From Chitinophagaceae bacterium (GTDB taxonomy: Bacteria; Bacteroidota; Bacteroidia; Chitinophagales; Chitinophagaceae), in contig CANGIY010000007.1 in NCBI GenBank assembly GCA_947454235.1, forward strand, positions 114,318 to 178,317: DNA of 64,000 nucleotides, read 5' to 3'. Each line of letters begins with the position of its first letter. The first letter of the stretch is position 1. The notes beneath the pieces were generated by a model. The model was not told where the DNA came from. It was given only the letters and a program-made list of their open reading frames with translations, and did not search any database. Position numbers and translations under genes: made by a program. Of this stretch, positions 53,385-61,855 are shown piece after piece.

Positions 53385-54260
53385 TTAATGCTTGGCTGTC
53401 CTGGATAGTACTCCACCTGCCGCTTCCTTAATAATATTCGTAAAAATGAAAGCCTTGGGGTCTACTCCGTGTACAGCATTTTTGAGCCTGCGTACTTCAA
53501 GACGCGTCACTACTGTGAATACAATATCACAATCGGTACTTACATCAAAGCTTTGTTTCATGAAGCCTCGTTCGCCTTTATAGACGGTAATACCTCTACC
53601 AAGTTCTAAAACGAGTACTTCCTTAATTCTTTGACTCTGCGCAGAGATAATAGTTACACCGGTAAATTCTTCGAGACCCTCGATAACATAATCGATGGTT
53701 TTGGTTACTGTGTAGTAGGTGAGTGTTGCGTAAAGAGCCGTCTCAAATCCAAGCTTAATTGCTGCAATAGAAAACAAGATTACATTAAGTCCAAGAATAA
53801 TTTCACTGATTGTAAACGATGTCTTTTTGAGCGTATAAAGAGCCAGTACTTCGATGCCATCGAGTGCACAACCGCCACGCATACCTAATCCAATACCTAA
53901 TCCCAAAAAGAAACCACCAAAGGTTGAAACGAGTAGCTTGTCATAATGTAAAGGAGGGAATGGCGCATATTGTAGGCAAAGTGCCAGAATGATAGCACCA
54001 GTGAGCGAACGTATCGCAAACATCTTGTTCAATTGAAAGCTGCCTACAATGATGAATGGTAGGTTTAGGGCAATAATGAGAATCGCGATATTGAAGTGAG
54101 TCAATTCGTGAATCAGTAGCGAAATACCTGTTACGCCTCCATCGAGAAATTCATTGGCAACAAGAAAGCTTTTCAAAGCGAATGCCGCGATTACCGCACC
54201 ACACGTTATATAAATAAAATCTACTGCGTGATGTTTGAGAGAATGGGAGTGGTTGCTCAT
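53385..54260 (-). CDS. YitT-family membrane protein (DUF161 + DUF2179)
   Basis: A 291-residue inner-membrane protein. The first 190 residues form the YitT/DUF161 region with five or six membrane helices and the motifs NEFLDGGVTGISLLI, NLPFIIVG and RGGCALDGIEVLAL. A soluble C-terminal DUF2179 domain follows (GVTIISAQSQRIKEVL, GRGITVYKGERGFM, VVTRLEVRRLKNAVHGVDPKAFIF). The function is unknown, probably transport-related; DUF2179 resembles ligand-binding ferredoxin-like domains. It begins 2 nt after the HD-domain stop, so the two form an operon. Confidence 0.9.
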   Translation of the reverse strand: MSNHSHSLKHHAVDFIYITCGAVIAAFALKSFLVANEFLDGGVTGISLLIHELTHFNIAILIIALNLPFIIVGSFQLNKMFAIRSLTGAIILALCLQYAPFPPLHYDKLLVSTFGGFFLGLGIGLGMRGGCALDGIEVLALYTLKKTSFTISEIILGLNVILFSIAAIKLGFETALYATLTYYTVTKTIDYVIEGLEEFTGVTIISAQSQRIKEVLVLELGRGITVYKGERGFMKQSFDVSTDCDIVFTVVTRLEVRRLKNAVHGVDPKAFIFTNIIKEAAGGVLSRTAKH

Positions 54261-54262
54261 TA

Positions 54263-54847
54263 TTAGCTTACTAATTTCTTCAGTTCGTTCAAATAAACTT
54301 CTTTTTGTGCTTTGCGGGTGTCAATTGCGGTTTTCGTGAAGTAGCTGTGTTGATCTAAAAACTTCACCTGAATTTTGTTCCATTCAAGTTCGGTACTTAA
54401 AATACCAAAGCCCTTGAGTTCTTCGAAAAGTCTGCCGCCTATGTCCCAGAAGTCATCCCTTCCCAGATAGTCCAAATCTGCGTCGCAAATTATTTGTTCT
54501 AAGTGGTTATTGGGCATTTGAGGAACTTTTGTGGCCATAATCATGCCACAAATTATTTCTATTTGTTCGTTATTGTAACCAAATCCTGGTAGAGTTTCAC
54601 GTGCAATGTCACACGATATTCGTTCGTGTTCTTTTGCTTGAATCATGAAACCGCTGTCGTGAAAACTGGCTGCAGTGAGTAAAAGAGTCATTTCATAATC
54701 TGAAATTCCTTCTGCCGCACCAATTCTCCTAGAGGAATCAATGACATCTTGCACATGGGAAACGCTGTGGTAAAAAAGCGATTTTGGAAGCTCTTTCTCC
54801 AACCTCCCCATTATGTACGCTGTAGCCTTTTCAAGTTGCATATTCAA
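54263..54847 (-). CDS. HD-domain phosphohydrolase
   Basis: A 194-residue soluble HD-superfamily protein. Metal-binding residues are visible as a histidine in YHSVSHVQDV (residues 27-31), the HD pair His63-Asp64 in ASFHDSG, and Asp121 in ICDADLDYLG. Those are the motifs of class-4/HDIG-like nucleotide phosphohydrolases, which act on nucleotide or second-messenger phosphoesters. The substrate is unknown. It is the first gene of a two-gene operon with the YitT protein, which might be regulated by the same small molecule, as an inference from context. Confidence 0.85.
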   Translation of the reverse strand: MNMQLEKATAYIMGRLEKELPKSLFYHSVSHVQDVIDSSRRIGAAEGISDYEMTLLLTAASFHDSGFMIQAKEHERISCDIARETLPGFGYNNEQIEIICGMIMATKVPQMPNNHLEQIICDADLDYLGRDDFWDIGGRLFEELKGFGILSTELEWNKIQVKFLDQHSYFTKTAIDTRKAQKEVYLNELKKLVS

Positions 54848-55011
54848 TTCAGCTAGTGGTTTCTAATTGAAACCTTCTCGATTTGGTTTTAAAAAAGCTA
54901 AAATAGGTCTTTCCAAATTAAATTCATAATCCAAATTTCAATATCAGAATTTTCAAAGGGTTTCAATGATATTTTAATTGTTTTTCAGATCTCTACAAAC
55001 AAAGCAATTTC

Positions 55012-56277
55012 TTACTTCAGTACTACTTGCACTGTTTTTCTGGTTTCTTGCTTCAGTAAAATTTGCCTGTTGGCTGTGAGCTCGCTCAATGTATCTGGGC
55101 GGTAGTGCCTGATAGTAAGTACAGATACATTTTCATTCAGCAATACTTTATAATTGGGTGAAAGCTGCTTTACAAGTTCTTCTATTTTTTCTTCCCTGTT
55201 GTCGATACAAGCCACGAAGCTGATCGCAGCATTTTGAATCATATTGATTTTGATTTTCAGGGTGTAGAAAATATTATACAGCGTGCTCAATGAATTTTCG
55301 GTTATAAACGAGAAATCTCTGGTAGTAAGTTGCACCAGCACCTGATTTTGTTTCAGGGCAATCAGGGGAGGGTAGTTGCCGTCGGGCACCTCTCCAACAA
55401 TGGCAGTTCCTTTTAAATCAGGGTTCAGGAAGCACTTTACATACAGAGGTATATTGTGGTTTTGTAGTGGCTTTATTGTTTTTGGGTGAATGATCTGAGC
55501 ACCATAAAATGCCATTTCAATCACTTCGTTGAAAGAGATTGATTCAATACGTTCTGTGTTCTGGAATATTTTAGGGTCAGCATTCAGCAGACCTTCTACA
55601 TCTTTCCAAATAGTTACGCTTTCAAGTCCCAGCATAGCGGCGATAAGTGCTGCGGAGTAGTCGGAACCTTCGCGCCCTAAAGTGACGCTTTTGCCGTTTT
55701 GGTCGGAACCAATAAAGCCTTGGGTAATAACAGCTTTTCCTGAAGTAAGTTCAGTTTTTATCAGCTTTTCGGCCTGTTGCTTACTCGTTTCCCAGTCTAC
55801 ATTCGCATCACGGAAATTACTGTCGGTTTTTATCACATTACGTGCATCAACCCATGTGTTTTCTATGCCGGCCTGATGTAGGTAAAATGAAAATATGAGT
55901 GTCGAGAAAATCTCACCCATACACACTATTGAATCGTATGCCTCATCATTTGAAGAGGCAAGTACATTGTCAATGGAATTGTTGAGTTCGGTGAAATAGT
56001 CATTCAGGCGTGCAGTTAGTTGGGCGTATGATGAAGCATCAAGCAGCGCTTTTGCATAAGTGCAGTGCTGTTCAAAAAGTTTTGAAGCTTCTGCTTTTGC
56101 TGTTGCGATATCTTTAGATACAGCCGCAATTACTACCTTTTCAAGGGCATTTGTTGTTTTCCCTAATGCCGAAACCACTAACACCAGCGGTTCAGCTGAG
56201 GTTTTTATAACGGGCAAAAGGTCAACCATTCTACCTGCTGTAGCAATTGAAGCACCACCAAATTTAAAAACACGCAT
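55012..56277 (-). CDS. lysC: aspartate kinase, monofunctional
   Basis: A 421-residue enzyme that phosphorylates L-aspartate in the first step toward lysine, threonine, methionine and diaminopimelate. MRVFKFGGASIATAG is the nucleotide-binding start, slightly changed from the usual KFGGTSV. GREGSDYSAALIAAML and IWKDVEGLLNADPKIF form the kinase core. Two ACT domains follow from about residue 290 (QVLVQLTTRDFSFI; ISFVACIDNREEKIEELVKQL) for feedback control. The start at ATG 56277 follows a -7 box at 56314-56321, which overlaps the longer reading frame and so rules it out. No homoserine dehydrogenase is fused. Confidence 0.93.
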   Translation of the reverse strand: MRVFKFGGASIATAGRMVDLLPVIKTSAEPLVLVVSALGKTTNALEKVVIAAVSKDIATAKAEASKLFEQHCTYAKALLDASSYAQLTARLNDYFTELNNSIDNVLASSNDEAYDSIVCMGEIFSTLIFSFYLHQAGIENTWVDARNVIKTDSNFRDANVDWETSKQQAEKLIKTELTSGKAVITQGFIGSDQNGKSVTLGREGSDYSAALIAAMLGLESVTIWKDVEGLLNADPKIFQNTERIESISFNEVIEMAFYGAQIIHPKTIKPLQNHNIPLYVKCFLNPDLKGTAIVGEVPDGNYPPLIALKQNQVLVQLTTRDFSFITENSLSTLYNIFYTLKIKINMIQNAAISFVACIDNREEKIEELVKQLSPNYKVLLNENVSVLTIRHYRPDTLSELTANRQILLKQETRKTVQVVLK

Positions 56278-56313
56278 ATAATAAAATAAAAATATAATTT
56301 TGAAATGGGTGTG

Positions 56314-56321
56314 CAAAGGTA
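56314..56321 (-). promoter_or_regulatory. -7 promoter box of the aspartate kinase gene
   Basis: Read on the minus strand, TACCTTTG is a perfect TAnnTTTG, 36 nt upstream of ATG 56277. Confidence 0.5.
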
Positions 56322-56465
56322 ATCATTTGCGCTTACCAACCATTCAAACTTATACGCACCCCAAAATATTGCAATTGTGTGAGAAAAGGAAGGTAAAACC
56401 AGTGCTAGACGCTGTTAAAAACCTTTAAAACGAAAAATACTTTTTCGTGACTTTCAATTTCGGAC

Positions 56466-56473
56466 TAATTTTG
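56466..56473 (+). promoter_or_regulatory. -7 promoter box for the SCO1 gene, leaderless
   Basis: TAATTTTG lies only 4 nt before ATG 56478, the same spacing as at recG, predicting a transcript that begins at or next to the start codon. Confidence 0.6.
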
Positions 56474-56477
56474 CGTT

Positions 56478-57113
56478 ATGACTAATCGTAAAACCGGAAT
56501 AATTCTGCTCGTTTTTTTTATGGTGTTGGGCGTTATTTTTCTCAGCTACTATTATAAAGTTACACATGCCGTTAAAAAGAGCGATTTGCCGGTTATATAT
56601 GCCGACCGCAATCACCATGTTGATACGTTCACATTTTTGAACCAGGATGGTAAAATTATTACCCGTGAAGACATAAAGGGTAAGGTAGTAGTTGTCTCTT
56701 ATTTCTTTGCTACTTGTAAAGAAATTTGCCCAAGAATGAATGAAAACATGAGCAAGGTGTATGCCGCATTCCGTGGTAACCCCGACTTCCTGATACTCAG
56801 TCATACAGTAGACCCTTGGAAAGACACAGTTCCGGCACTAAAGGCATATAGCAAACGTTTTGATGCTGATGCGAAGCAATGGATGTTCCTAACGGGCGAT
56901 AAGAAAAAGCTCTATAATATGGCACGTTACAGTTACTTGTTGAGTACTGATGACGATACAACAGGCGTGAAAATTGAAGATGATTTCATTCACGACAATC
57001 ACTATTCATTGGTTGACAGGCAGGGCAGGATACGCGGTTTCTACAACGGTCTTGAACCGGCGGAGGTACAGAAGCTCATCAAAGACATCCCTTCGTTGCT
57101 TGACGAAAAATGA
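56478..57113 (+). CDS. SCO1/SenC-family copper chaperone
   Basis: A 211-residue membrane-anchored thioredoxin-fold protein. One N-terminal helix (TGIILLVFFMVLGVIFLSYYY) tethers it to the periplasmic face. VVVSYFFATCKEICPRMNENM holds the CxxxC metal site (Cys80, Cys84), and FIHDNHYSLVD supplies the His ligand (His172 or His175). DPWKDT and the fold order are family-typical. It delivers copper to cytochrome oxidase CuA or acts in thiol redox control. It lacks the usual prolines of the CP-x-x-CP site, having KEIC. No oxidase genes are adjacent. Confidence 0.9.
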   Translation: MTNRKTGIILLVFFMVLGVIFLSYYYKVTHAVKKSDLPVIYADRNHHVDTFTFLNQDGKIITREDIKGKVVVVSYFFATCKEICPRMNENMSKVYAAFRGNPDFLILSHTVDPWKDTVPALKAYSKRFDADAKQWMFLTGDKKKLYNMARYSYLLSTDDDTTGVKIEDDFIHDNHYSLVDRQGRIRGFYNGLEPAEVQKLIKDIPSLLDEK

Positions 57114-57145
57114 CAATTGTTTTTCAATTGATACTGTTAAGCTGA

Positions 57146-57175
57146 TTGCATGTTAAAGTTTTGTGATTAGCTTTG
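57146..57175 (+). promoter_or_regulatory. sigma-A promoter of the M43 protease gene
   Basis: TTG at 57146-57148 and TAGCTTTG at 57168-57175 have the 19-nt spacing of a consensus Bacteroidota promoter. ATG 57200 follows 24 nt later. Confidence 0.7.
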
Positions 57176-57199
57176 CATTCTACATTTTTTGCTAATAAA

Positions 57200-59413
57200 A
57201 TGATTAAAAACTTCCTGTTGGGAATAGCGGCTACCGTTGTTTCCTGCGCAACTACTTTTGCGCAAAAACCCTGTAACACAGATACCAGGTATTCTGATCT
57301 GGTGAAACGTCACCCTGAATTAGAAGTACTTCAACAACAAATTGAGACGCAGGTGAGCGGTCAGTTTGAACAATTAGATGGAGTTAGAAACAGAATTACT
57401 GCGCTTTCTCCAAACGACACTACAATTTTTGATGTGCCTATCGTTGTACACATTGTACACGATTACTCAACTGAAAATCTTCCGGACACAGTAATTCTTC
57501 AGGCTTTCGCCAATTGGTCAGATGTGTACATGTTGCGCAACACTGATTCATCTGACGTTATTGCGCCGTTCAAAAGGTGGATAGGTCACCCACGTATTAG
57601 GTTGCACTTAGCTACAAAAGATCCTAACGGAAACCCAACGAAGGGCATCACTCGCCACATGTCGTACCTCACAACCAATGCAGATGATGGTGCTAAGTTT
57701 GACGTTTGGCCCAACAACAAGTATATTAATATCTGGTTTATCAGAACTTTCGGTTCCAGCGCATCGGGTGCTGCTGCATACGCATACCTTCCATCTATGG
57801 CAGCGTTTCAGCCGGAATATGATGGTATTATTTCGCTTGCTGAATATGTAAATATTGATAAGACTATTCCGCACGAATTAGGTCACGTGCTTAACCTCAA
57901 TCACGTTTGGGGTAGGACGAACAACCCTGACGTGGCTTGCGGCGATGATAATATCTGGGATACGCCTCCTACAAAAGGTCATAACCCATCGGGTTGTACA
58001 GCGGCTGCATTGTATGATGTTACTTGTTCCGGCGGCTATACGCATCGTTTTACTTCAATTACCGGTGCCGATTCAATTGTTGACTACCCGGACACCAACA
58101 ACTCTCAAAACATTATGGATTACACATATTGTGCGAGAATGTTTACCATGGGGCAAGCTTATGCGATGCGTTCGGCTTTGAATTCAGGTACAGCCGGTAG
58201 AAATAACCTAATAACTGCAGCAAACTTAAATGCTACCGGCGCGTTGGCTCCTTACCCCGATTTGGCACCGACTGCTGACTATATTGTAGATAGGGGTGTT
58301 GGTTCGGTTTTCGCTACTGACGCTCGTACTTACTTCTTAACGTTCAATCATCAGGATAGTTTCAACTTCAGAAATGCAAGCTGGAATGATACTGTTTCAC
58401 GTGTAGATTGGCTTTTCTCTAACGGCGCTACACACCCTACTGCTTCATCAATGAACAGGGTGTTGAATCACTTCAGTCAGCCGGGTTGGGTTACTGTTAC
58501 TCAAATAGCTACATCTAATGCCGGTGTTGATACGCTTGTTGATACTCATGCTGTTTATGCTGCTGACACTACAGCGATTAGCCCGTTTGGCTATGTGCAG
58601 GAATTTGATTCTGCAAGCTGCGGCAACTGGCCGATGTTCAATTTCTACAAAAACAATTTCTACTGGCAACTGTATTCAGGTGCAAGCTATTCTGGTGATG
58701 GCAAGTGTTTAAGGTATCGTTCAAAAGACAATACCAGCCGTTCAGTTGGTTCGGCAGTAGGTGACCATGACGATATTTACACTCCTGCATTCAATTTGAA
58801 CGGTATTTCAGGTGGATTGTATCTCAACTTCAGAAGCATTGCCGGTACTACTAGTGGTGGTTCGGTAGGCGACTCTATGGAAATTGACATTTCTACAAAT
58901 GGCGGTGCAAGGTGGACTAAAATTGGTGGTGTTTCTGGAACTAATTTAGCTAATGGCCCTAGAATGGCGGCTGAATTCGTACCTACAGCTTCTTCTATCT
59001 GGAAAGCACATTCAATCAGCGTTCCTGCTAGTTACAGAACAAATCAAACGTTCTTCAGACTTCGCTACTGGCCTGGTGACTATGGTAATAATTGCTACCT
59101 CGATAAATTCACAATTGGTGCAGTACCTGAAGAAGTAACTGACGAAATTGTAAGATCAAACGACATTAAAGTGTATCCTAACCCAACTGAAAATGGTTGT
59201 AATGTGGTATTTGGCGCAAGTGCCGATGCTACTGTGATTGTAACTGTAAAAGACGTTACCGGCAGGCAGGTGTACTCCACATCAACGCTTGGTCAGGCTT
59301 CTCAATACACTGAAATTCACATTGAAAAAGAAGTGTTTGGCGCACCGGGCATGTACTTTGTAACTGTTACTTCTAATGGTTTCTCAGCTACTGAGAAATT
59401 AATGGTGAAATAA
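57200..59413 (+). CDS. secreted M43-family (pappalysin-like) zinc metalloprotease with T9SS domain
   Basis: A 737-residue exported metzincin. The signal peptide is MIKNFLLGIAATVVSCATTFAQ. The catalytic domain (about 60-330) carries HELGHVLNLNH with zinc ligands His225, His229 and His235 and catalytic Glu226, and the Met-turn in NIMDYTYCARMF. Cysteines in CGDDNIWDTPP and ALYDVTCSGG probably form a disulfide. A PKD-like region (about 360-450, DWLFSNGATHPT) and a jelly-roll (480-640, GISGGLYLNFRS) follow, then a T9SS type A domain (VYPNPTENG, KDVTGRQVY, EKLMVK). It degrades extracellular proteins. ATG 57200 follows the promoter; the longer frame is not supported. Confidence 0.92.
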   Translation: MIKNFLLGIAATVVSCATTFAQKPCNTDTRYSDLVKRHPELEVLQQQIETQVSGQFEQLDGVRNRITALSPNDTTIFDVPIVVHIVHDYSTENLPDTVILQAFANWSDVYMLRNTDSSDVIAPFKRWIGHPRIRLHLATKDPNGNPTKGITRHMSYLTTNADDGAKFDVWPNNKYINIWFIRTFGSSASGAAAYAYLPSMAAFQPEYDGIISLAEYVNIDKTIPHELGHVLNLNHVWGRTNNPDVACGDDNIWDTPPTKGHNPSGCTAAALYDVTCSGGYTHRFTSITGADSIVDYPDTNNSQNIMDYTYCARMFTMGQAYAMRSALNSGTAGRNNLITAANLNATGALAPYPDLAPTADYIVDRGVGSVFATDARTYFLTFNHQDSFNFRNASWNDTVSRVDWLFSNGATHPTASSMNRVLNHFSQPGWVTVTQIATSNAGVDTLVDTHAVYAADTTAISPFGYVQEFDSASCGNWPMFNFYKNNFYWQLYSGASYSGDGKCLRYRSKDNTSRSVGSAVGDHDDIYTPAFNLNGISGGLYLNFRSIAGTTSGGSVGDSMEIDISTNGGARWTKIGGVSGTNLANGPRMAAEFVPTASSIWKAHSISVPASYRTNQTFFRLRYWPGDYGNNCYLDKFTIGAVPEEVTDEIVRSNDIKVYPNPTENGCNVVFGASADATVIVTVKDVTGRQVYSTSTLGQASQYTEIHIEKEVFGAPGMYFVTVTSNGFSATEKLMVK

Positions 59414-59433
59414 TAAGGCATTATTAATATTGT

Positions 59434-59467
59434 AAGAGCGGAAAGTCAGTCGTGACTTTCCGCTCTT
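59434..59467 (+). terminator. intrinsic terminator of the M43 gene
   Basis: A perfect 15-bp stem starts at AAGAGCGGAAAG, with a 4-nt GTCG loop, followed by CCTTTTT. Confidence 0.9.
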
Positions 59468-59557
59468 CCTTTTTCAGACAGTTGTAAAAAATAGTTAGAG
59501 ATGTCAGCAATGGGTTTGAAACTCATTTATTAGTGTAATTTTACCCAAAGTTTAATT

Positions 59558-61534
59558 ATGCAGTTTGACAGGAACGGATTTAGTGACCCGGAACTAATAG
59601 AGATATACACGCAGCTCGTTAAGCCAAGGATGATTGAGGAGAAAATGCTGGTACTTCTCAGGCAAGGAAAAATAAGTAAGTGGTTTAGTGGAATAGGGCA
59701 GGAAGCTATTGCGGTTGGAGCGACGATGTCGCTTGATGCTGATGAATATGTAATGCCATTGCACAGGAATCTGGGTGTTTTTACAAGTCGTAACATGCCG
59801 TTTCCGCAGTTGTTTAAACAGTGGCAAGGTCGTAAAGATGGTTTTTCAAAAGGTCGTGAACGCTCGTTCCACTTTGGTGCCAATGAATACCACATTTGCG
59901 GTATGATTAGCCACCTTGGGCCTCAACTTGCTATTGCCGATGGCATTGCGCTGGCACATAAACTCAAAAAAGAACAAAAAATATCGTTGGCTTTCAGCGG
60001 TGACGGTGGCACCAGCGAGGGCGATTTCCATGAGGCATTGAACGTGGCGGCCGTATGGGGCTTACCCGTTATTTTCCTGGTTGAAAACAATGGTTATGGC
60101 TTGAGTACCCCTGTAAGTGAACAGTTCATCTGTAAACAAATTGCAGATAAAGCAGTGGGCTTTGGCATGCTCGGTCGCACGATTGATGGAAATAACATAC
60201 TTGAAGTGATTCGTACGGTACGTGAACTGAGAAACTATTGTATTACCGAACAAAAACCTGTTTTGCTGGAGTGCATGACCTTTAGGATGCGCGGACACGA
60301 AGAGGCGAGTGGTGTTAAATATGTACCTAAAGAGCTTTTTGAAGAGTGGGGTAAGAAAGACCCTGTTGCCAATTTTGAATCGTTCCTGCTTGAAATAGGC
60401 GTGCTGAATCAGGAAATTATTGACAGTATAAGAGAAGGGATAAGGGCTGAGATAGACCACGGTGTTGCTGAGGGTTTAGCTGCTCCTCCGGTTCAACCGA
60501 ATACTGCCGAAGAGGTGGAGGACGTGTATGCACCTTTGAAAGAAGCGACCGTAGCCCCAACGACTACAGGAACAGAAAAAAAATTCATTCAGGCAGTAAG
60601 TGAGGCCATCAAGCAGAGTATGCAACGCTACCCTGAACTGGTGCTTATGGGTCAGGACATTGCCGAGTACGGTGGTGCGTTTAAAGTAACCGATGGCTTT
60701 GTAGCTGAGTTTGGAAAAGACCGTGTAAGGAATACGCCGCTGTGCGAGAGTGCAATCGTGGGCACTGCACTTGGCTTATCTATCAAAAGACACAAGGCAA
60801 TGATGGAAATGCAGTTTGCTGATTTTGTGACTGTAGGTTTCAATCAAATCATCAATAACCTAGCCAAAATCCATTACCGCTGGGGGCAAAATGCCGATGT
60901 GGTGGTGAGAATGCCTACAGGCGGTGGAGTAGGGGCGGGTCCGTTCCACTCACAAAGCAACGAGGCATGGTTTACACACACACCTGGCTTAAAGGTGCTT
61001 TATCCTTCAACGCCATACGACGCTAAGGGACTTTTGAATGCTGCATTTGCCGACCCGAACCCTGTTATGTTCTTCGAACACAAGGGGCTGTACCGAAGCA
61101 TTAGTGGATTGGTGCCTGAGGAATACTACACAGTTGAGATAGGCAAGGCAAGGCAGGTACAAGAGGGCAGCGACCTGAGCATTATTACCTACGGCATGGG
61201 CGTGCATTGGGCAACCAACTACGCTGCCAAGCACCCTGAATATTCTATTGACATACTCGATTTGAGAACGCTTTTGCCGCTTGACTATGACAGCATTGCT
61301 GCCAGCGTGAAACGGACGGGTAGGGTATTGCTGTTGCATGAAGATACATTGATAGGCGGCCTGGGCGGTGAAATCGCTGCATGGATAGCCGAAAACTGCT
61401 TCCAGTGGCTCGATGCCCCTGTTACTCGTTGCGCTAGCCTTGATACACCTGTTCCTTTTGCAATTGAACTGGAACAAAACTACATGGCCAACTCCCGCCT
61501 CGATGCAACCATCCAAAAACTGATGAGTTTTTAG
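59558..61534 (+). CDS. branched-chain 2-oxoacid dehydrogenase E1, fused alpha and beta subunits
   Basis: A 658-residue thiamine-diphosphate enzyme that decarboxylates 2-oxo acids (from valine, leucine, isoleucine) and passes the acyl group to E2. Residues 1-330 are E1-alpha: the TPP motif begins at GDGGTSEGD (Asp149) and ends in VENNGYG, and the CMTFRMRGHE loop is present. From about residue 340 it continues as E1-beta (KKFIQAVSEAIKQSMQRYPELVLMGQDIAEYGG ... FADFVTVGFNQIINNLAKIHYRW). The join is a Pro/Thr-rich linker near 325-345. Fused E1 is common in Bacteroidota. No E2 or E3 gene is adjacent. The substrate class is inferred from similarity to BCKDH; a pyruvate-type E1 is less likely. Confidence 0.9.
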   Translation: MQFDRNGFSDPELIEIYTQLVKPRMIEEKMLVLLRQGKISKWFSGIGQEAIAVGATMSLDADEYVMPLHRNLGVFTSRNMPFPQLFKQWQGRKDGFSKGRERSFHFGANEYHICGMISHLGPQLAIADGIALAHKLKKEQKISLAFSGDGGTSEGDFHEALNVAAVWGLPVIFLVENNGYGLSTPVSEQFICKQIADKAVGFGMLGRTIDGNNILEVIRTVRELRNYCITEQKPVLLECMTFRMRGHEEASGVKYVPKELFEEWGKKDPVANFESFLLEIGVLNQEIIDSIREGIRAEIDHGVAEGLAAPPVQPNTAEEVEDVYAPLKEATVAPTTTGTEKKFIQAVSEAIKQSMQRYPELVLMGQDIAEYGGAFKVTDGFVAEFGKDRVRNTPLCESAIVGTALGLSIKRHKAMMEMQFADFVTVGFNQIINNLAKIHYRWGQNADVVVRMPTGGGVGAGPFHSQSNEAWFTHTPGLKVLYPSTPYDAKGLLNAAFADPNPVMFFEHKGLYRSISGLVPEEYYTVEIGKARQVQEGSDLSIITYGMGVHWATNYAAKHPEYSIDILDLRTLLPLDYDSIAASVKRTGRVLLLHEDTLIGGLGGEIAAWIAENCFQWLDAPVTRCASLDTPVPFAIELEQNYMANSRLDATIQKLMSF

Positions 61535-61855
61535 GAAGTAGTTTAATATAATTATTCAATGAGGGTCGACCTCATCCCCAGCCCTTCTCCACGAGTGGTA
61601 GAAGGGTGCAATAGCGCCGATGGCGCCATTGCTTTTTATAGAAAATTTTTTCTGTAGAGTATTCAATAGAGGTGTAGCGGCAAGACTTTGCCATGTGGGC
61701 TTAAACCGACGGGGTATTTATCTGCGCCTTTTTGGAACGTTGATGAACTTTGGTAAATTGAGTTATTGCTGCACTCTTAGTACTCACACAAGTGGCGAAA
61801 CTATTTTTTGTCATTCATTACCATTGTTCGTATTTTGTGATTAAAACATCTGAAT
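61535..61855. repeat. 321-bp gene-free spacer with short-loop hairpins
   Basis: No coding signal. It contains GGTCGACC (61564-61571), a hairpin CCCTTCT-CCAC/GTGG-AGAAGGG with a 2-nt loop (61582-61606), one with GCAAT-A-GCGCC around a GAT loop (61608-61632), and GGCAA/TTGCC (61679-61692). The style matches the 19.4-19.9 kb region, though the 23-bp core is absent. Confidence 0.55.
61608..61637 (+). terminator. terminator-like hairpin downstream of the E1 gene
   Basis: An 11-bp stem with one A-C mismatch and a 3-nt GAT loop is followed by TTTTT, 73 nt after the stop at 61534. It belongs to the hairpin cluster but can act as the terminator of the E1 transcript. Confidence 0.55.

Noticed and set aside
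56278..56477. Lysine riboswitch upstream of aspartate kinase
   Set aside because: The leader between the predicted transcription start (about 56310) and ATG 56277 is only about 33 nt, too short for such a structure.
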